Under the pieces are notes generated by a model that saw only the letters and a list, made by a program, of their open reading frames with translations, was not told the origin of the DNA and ran no database searches. From Gammaproteobacteria bacterium (lineage in GTDB: Bacteria > Pseudomonadota > Gammaproteobacteria > GRL18): a stretch of DNA of 9,304 bases. Both the position numbers and the translations under genes were made by a program. The stretch is taken from assembly GCA_028571885.1 (NCBI GenBank), contig JAPVVU010000106.1, positions 1-9,304 of the forward strand. Reading direction: 5' to 3'. Below are positions 6,798 to 9,304 of the stretch, piece after piece. Each line of letters begins with the position of its first letter. Within the stretch, counting starts at the first letter, position 1.

Positions 6798-6870
6798 CAT
6801 TTCTCCAAAAAACTAATAATTTACTTTTTACCAGCCGACAAATTTCAACAAACTAACAACTTAAATAGAA

Positions 6871-6897
6871 TTATCGGCACTTTGAAAAGAAACTAAA
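6871..6897 (-). promoter_or_regulatory. Sigma-28 (FliA) promoter for cheY-cheZ-cheA-motC-motD
   Basis: On the minus strand: TTTAGTTT, 11 nt, GCCGATAA. The -10 element is identical to the enteric sigma-28 consensus GCCGATAA, the spacer is the standard 11 nt, and the -35 matches TAAAGTTT at six of eight positions. The expected start is near 6864, giving a leader of about 176 nt. The gene for its sigma factor, fliA, lies directly upstream. Together these make it the strongest regulatory call in the window. Confidence 0.88.
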
Positions 6898-7054
6898 CTT
6901 TTTTAAAGATATTTTAAGTAATAAGTTAAATATTTCATTAAATACCTGTAATTTTATGGTAAACAATTCATTTAACTCTTTATACTTAACAAAAGGCTCA
7001 ATCTATTTGTAGGCAAAAAATTCATTTTTTACCAGTAAAACAGGGCATTATTTT

Positions 7055-7072
7055 TAAATAAATATTTATTTA
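7055..7072. repeat. 18-bp perfect AT-only palindrome
   Basis: TAAATAAATATTTATTTA is exactly self-complementary. It lies about 155 bp upstream of the sigma-28 promoter and just downstream of the possible sigma-54 site. With only A and T, chance is a real explanation in this composition. Confidence 0.5.
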
Positions 7073-7074
7073 TT

Positions 7075-7091
7075 GGCAAAAAAAGGTCCAT
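7075..7091 (-). promoter_or_regulatory. Possible sigma-54 promoter upstream of cheY
   Basis: The minus strand reads ATGGACCTTTTTTTGCC. TGG and TTGC have the required 10-nt GG-to-GC spacing, but the bases after the -24 GG and the last -12 base depart from consensus. The predicted start near 7064 lies about 375 nt upstream of cheY, far for a main promoter. A second, RpoN-dependent promoter for the chemotaxis operon is possible but unproven. Confidence 0.28.
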
Positions 7092-7228
7092 AGGAAAAGT
7101 AACAAAAGGAATGGAAAAATAAAAACTTAAAATTCAATAGCTTATAAAAATAATCTGGGTATTTAAAAAACAATTGAAACCAGCACCGGGTATTCAAAAC
7201 GTTGCGATTCTAAGGAAAATGTTTGCTG

Positions 7229-7960
7229 CTATTCTTTGATAATTTGTGCTAAACGAGCCTGCAGACGAATAATAGCCTGTGAGTGGATTTGACTAACACG
7301 GGACTCACTGACCCCAAGGACAGCACCAATTTCCCGCAGATTTAATTCTTCATCATAATATAATGCCATCACCAGACGTTCTCGTTCAGGCAGACTGGCA
7401 ATGGCTGCAGCAACAAGTGACTTAATATCATCTTTTTGAAGCACATCCAAAAGTCCACTCTGCGGATTAGGAATACTATTTATAAGCGATTCCTCGCCGC
7501 TACCGATGTCTTCAAAACTCAGTATTTTATGTCCACTGGCATCTTGTAAAATACGATTGTATTCTTCAATGTCCATATCGAGGGCTTCTGCTATTTCAGT
7601 ACCTCGAGCATCTCTGCCTTTTTCATTTTCAATTTTCCGGACAACTTCTGCAACGCGTCGACTATTACGATGTACTGAGCGTGGAGCCCAGTCATTTTTT
7701 CGAACATCATCCAGCATTGCACCACGAACACGAATACTGGCATAGGTTTCAAAGCTGGCACCCTGTGTCGCATCATAGTTATTCGCGGCTTCTAATAAAC
7801 CAATCATTCCAGCTTGAATCAGATCATCCACTTGAATGTTAGCGGGCATTCTACTTTTTAAATGATAAGCAATCCGTTTAACCATCGGTGCATGTTTCTC
7901 AACAGTATCTTGCTTTTCATATTGATGATAAACATCAAGCTTTTTCATTATCAGGCTCAT
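7229..7960 (-). CDS. fliA: Flagellar sigma factor FliA (sigma-28)
   Basis: A 243-residue sigma-70-family factor that directs RNA polymerase to late flagellar and chemotaxis promoters and is held by anti-sigma FlgM until the hook is built. Region 2 spans about 25-100, with PANIQVDDLIQAGMIGLLEA, SFETYASIRVRGAMLDDVR and DWAPRSVHR, all hallmark FliA segments. Region 3 is at about 101-150. Region 4 is at about 189-238, with LPERERLVMALYYDEELNL and the helix-turn-helix IGAVLGVSESRVSQIHSQ. Start: ATG 7958-7960 lies 7 nt after GGGGA (7968-7972). An in-frame GTG at 7964-7966 is only 1 nt from that site, and a further ATG (7946-7948) is also possible. It follows flhG by 60 bp. A GAGTCAACTT direct repeat (8002-8011 and 8013-8022) spans the spacer and flhG end. 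Confidence 0.97.
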   Translation of the reverse strand: MSLIMKKLDVYHQYEKQDTVEKHAPMVKRIAYHLKSRMPANIQVDDLIQAGMIGLLEAANNYDATQGASFETYASIRVRGAMLDDVRKNDWAPRSVHRNSRRVAEVVRKIENEKGRDARGTEIAEALDMDIEEYNRILQDASGHKILSFEDIGSGEESLINSIPNPQSGLLDVLQKDDIKSLVAAAIASLPERERLVMALYYDEELNLREIGAVLGVSESRVSQIHSQAIIRLQARLAQIIKE

Positions 7961-8020
7961 TACCACATCCCCGTGCCTTTACCTTTATTTCTTTTAACTA
8001 AGAGTCAACTTTGAGTCAAC

Positions 8021-8989
8021 TTAATTAGAATTAATTAATCGTTCTACAAAAAACTCAAGGTGTCCCCCGGCCCTTTTAGGCATCGGCCACTTATTGATTT
8101 TTTGAGCAGCCATACTAAATGCCTGTGCAGAAGGACTTCTTGGATAAGTCTGGCTAACAGCCGTCTGTTTTTTTACAGCTTTTCTCAGGTAAATATCAAA
8201 GGGTATGGCCCCTAAAAAATCCAGCGAGACATCTAAAAATCGATCCGTTACTTTTAAAATTTTACCAAACAGATCACGCCCCTCTTTCATATCATGCGCC
8301 ATATTCGCTAAAATGCGAAAGCGATTAATTCCCTGTTCTTTATTAAGAACTTTAATTAATGCATAAGCATCCGTAATTGATGATGGCTCATCACAGACCA
8401 CCACAATCACTTCCTGAGATGCCCGGCAAAAACTGACAACACTTTTATCAATACCAGCAGCTGTATCAATAATCAAAACATCCAGCTCATTTTGCAATTC
8501 ACCAAAGGCATTGATAATGCCGGCATTTTCAGCAGCGCTTAAGCTTGCCATCCTTGATACCCCTGAAGCAGCAGGTATGATCTTGACACCTCCCGGCGCA
8601 TCTACAATCACTTCTGATAAATCATAATCCCCTGAAAGGACATGAGATATATTTAATTTCGGGTGCAATCCAAGCAGCACATCAATATTGGCTAAGCCCA
8701 AATCAGCATCCATAATCATTACTTTTTGACCTGTTGCTGCTAAAGACATGGCAAGATTGACAGAAACATTTGTCTTGCCCACACCACCTTTACCACTACT
8801 TACTGCTATCACACGAACTGGGCGGCTCTGGTTTAGGTCATTTTGGGTCATACGTCTTAAACCTTCTGCTTGATCATAAATAAAGGGGCGTGCCGTCTCT
8901 TGAAATCCCTTCCTATGAGACAAAGAGTCATGAGACAAAGAGTCTTGAAACAAGGAGTCATAAGACATTGCATGATTAGCCCGCTGCAT
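8021..8989 (-). CDS. flhG: Flagellar number regulator FlhG/FleN (MinD-like ATPase)
   Basis: A MinD/ParA-type ATPase that limits flagellar number: it stimulates the FlhF GTPase and, in Pseudomonas, antagonises the FleQ activator. Counting from ATG 8987-8989 (322 residues): DQAEGLRRM, the FlhF-activating motif, at 39-47; Walker A GKGGVGKT at 66-73; A' DADLGLANID at 94-103; Walker B IIDTAAGI at 173-179; and the FleN-type ending GGHLEFFVERL. Start choice: GGAGG at 8998-9002 lies 8 nt before this ATG. GTG 9002-9004 overlaps that site, and ATG 8966-8968 lacks one. The residues before DQAEGLRRM form a long, repeat-bearing extension for the family (DSLFQ, DSLSH, DSLSH). The gene overlaps flhF by 14 bp. 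Confidence 0.95.
   Translation of the reverse strand: MQRANHAMSYDSLFQDSLSHDSLSHRKGFQETARPFIYDQAEGLRRMTQNDLNQSRPVRVIAVSSGKGGVGKTNVSVNLAMSLAATGQKVMIMDADLGLANIDVLLGLHPKLNISHVLSGDYDLSEVIVDAPGGVKIIPAASGVSRMASLSAAENAGIINAFGELQNELDVLIIDTAAGIDKSVVSFCRASQEVIVVVCDEPSSITDAYALIKVLNKEQGINRFRILANMAHDMKEGRDLFGKILKVTDRFLDVSLDFLGAIPFDIYLRKAVKKQTAVSQTYPRSPSAQAFSMAAQKINKWPMPKRAGGHLEFFVERLINSN
8915..8967. repeat. 15-bp tandem repeat in the 5' end of flhG
   Basis: Two identical units, ATGAGACAAAGAGTC (8915-8929 and 8930-8944), are followed by a third at 8945-8959 with 12 of 15 bases matching, and a partial fourth to 8967. On the coding strand they give DSLFQ-DSLSH-DSLSH. Copy-number change would stay in frame and alter only the N-terminal extension ahead of the FlhF-activating motif. 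Confidence 0.93.
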
Positions 8990-9304
8990 GGGCCAGACCT
9001 CCACCAGAATATGACATTGCTAATTCATCCGTGTTTACAGACACAGGATGTTGTCGAACCATTTCCAATGCCTGCTTCAAAAGATCGGTGGTATTGGCTC
9101 GGTGAATATCTTCCGGGACTTTCTGCCCATCACTAATGTAGTTGAGTTGTAACTTATTCTCAATAAGAATTGAAATTATTCCGCCAATTGAGGTTGATTC
9201 ATCCACTTTTGAGGCAATACAACCATCCAGTTCTTTGGCATTAAGGGTTTTAATGACTTCATCCATCGCTAAAGTCTGGGTTGAGGCAGACAGTACAGCC
9301 AGAA
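8976..9304 (-). CDS. flhF: SRP-type GTPase FlhF, C-terminal fragment (cut by window edge)
   Basis: The last 108 residues of FlhF, the signal-recognition-particle-family GTPase that marks the site of polar flagellum assembly. The frame is open from the window edge through LAVLSASTQTLAMDEVIKTL. The G4 base-specificity motif appears as SKVDE in GCIASKVDESTSIGG, and the G5 closing-loop region YISDGQKVPEDIH follows, a pairing typical of FlhF. The P-loop, G2 and G3 motifs and the N-terminal B domain lie outside the window. The stop is TAA at 8976-8978, and the tail after HRAN is short and Ala/Gly-rich. The frame continues upstream of the internal Met at 9264-9266, so that Met is not the start. It is followed by overlapping flhG, the partner that stimulates its GTPase. 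Confidence 0.95.
   Translation of the reverse strand, partial: LAVLSASTQTLAMDEVIKTLNAKELDGCIASKVDESTSIGGIISILIENKLQLNYISDGQKVPEDIHRANTTDLLKQALEMVRQHPVSVNTDELAMSYSGGGLAHAAG
8998..9002 (-). promoter_or_regulatory. Ribosome-binding site deciding the flhG start
   Basis: A perfect GGAGG on the minus strand, inside the 3' end of flhF and 8 nt before ATG 8987-8989. It rules out the upstream GTG (9002-9004), which overlaps the site itself, and is 29 nt from the downstream ATG 8966-8968. Confidence 0.75.

Larger units (their letters stand above)
6689..7228. other. 540-bp non-coding, very AT-rich control region between fliA and cheY
   Basis: No frame of useful length with a ribosome-binding site is seen on either strand. 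It holds the sigma-28 promoter (6871-6897), a leader dyad (6772-6797), a possible sigma-54 site (7075-7091) and an 18-bp all-AT palindrome (7055-7072). I see no convincing intrinsic terminator for fliA: the best hairpin, TTTTACTGGTAAAA at about 7027-7040 read on the minus strand, has an AT-only stem of 5-6 bp and no U-tract directly after it. The part at 7090-7228 shows nothing else I can name. Confidence 0.8.

Noticed and set aside
6815..6841. Sigma-28-like site on the plus strand (AATAATTT, 11 nt, GCCGACAA)
   Set aside because: The -10 has one mismatch and the -35 only five of eight, and it would fire antisense into the control region and fliA. The minus-strand site at 6871-6897 is much better.
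7027..7040. Hairpin TTTTACTGGTAAAA (minus strand) as a fliA terminator
   Set aside because: The stem is AT only and short, no U-tract follows directly, and it lies almost 200 bp past the fliA stop.

Overview
The window is a polar-flagellum and chemotaxis locus from a gammaproteobacterium. All ten genes are on the minus strand, so biological order runs from high to low coordinates: flhF (C-terminal end only), flhG/fleN, fliA, a 540-bp AT-rich gap, cheY, cheZ, cheA, a MotA-family gene (motC), a MotB-family gene (motD), a chemotaxis ParA-type ATPase (ParC-like), and the N-terminal part of a probable CheW-like/ParP protein cut by the window edge. This order is familiar from Pseudomonas and, in part, Vibrio. 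The DNA is AT-rich, which argues against Pseudomonas itself. The exact genus cannot be read from the sequence.

There are three transcription blocks. (1) flhF-flhG-fliA (8976-9304, 8021-8989, 7229-7960) is tightly packed, with flhG overlapping flhF by 14 bp. These genes set flagellar placement and number and supply sigma-28. (2) The gap at 6689-7228 contains a near-consensus sigma-28 (FliA) promoter at 6871-6897 pointing into cheY, a 26-bp dyad in the cheY leader (6772-6797), and a possible sigma-54 site further upstream. From it runs cheY-cheZ-cheA-motC-motD: response regulator, phosphatase, histidine kinase and a stator pair. (3) After a 175-bp gap with a possible sigma-54 site comes the ParC-like ATPase, whose stop overlaps the start of the probable ParP gene. 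In other bacteria this pair places chemotaxis arrays at the cell pole.

The architecture links the flagellar checkpoint to chemotaxis: fliA, the last gene of the first block, encodes the sigma factor predicted to read the promoter of the second. No wholly new system is visible. The notable points are: no cheB between cheA and motC; a CheA without a recognisable P2 domain but with three copies of an acidic DEFExLLD motif that resembles the CheY-binding tail of CheZ; a UUG start for cheY; a repeat-bearing N-terminal extension on FlhG; and three short tandem repeats (in flhG, in cheA, and between motC and motD) that could vary in length.
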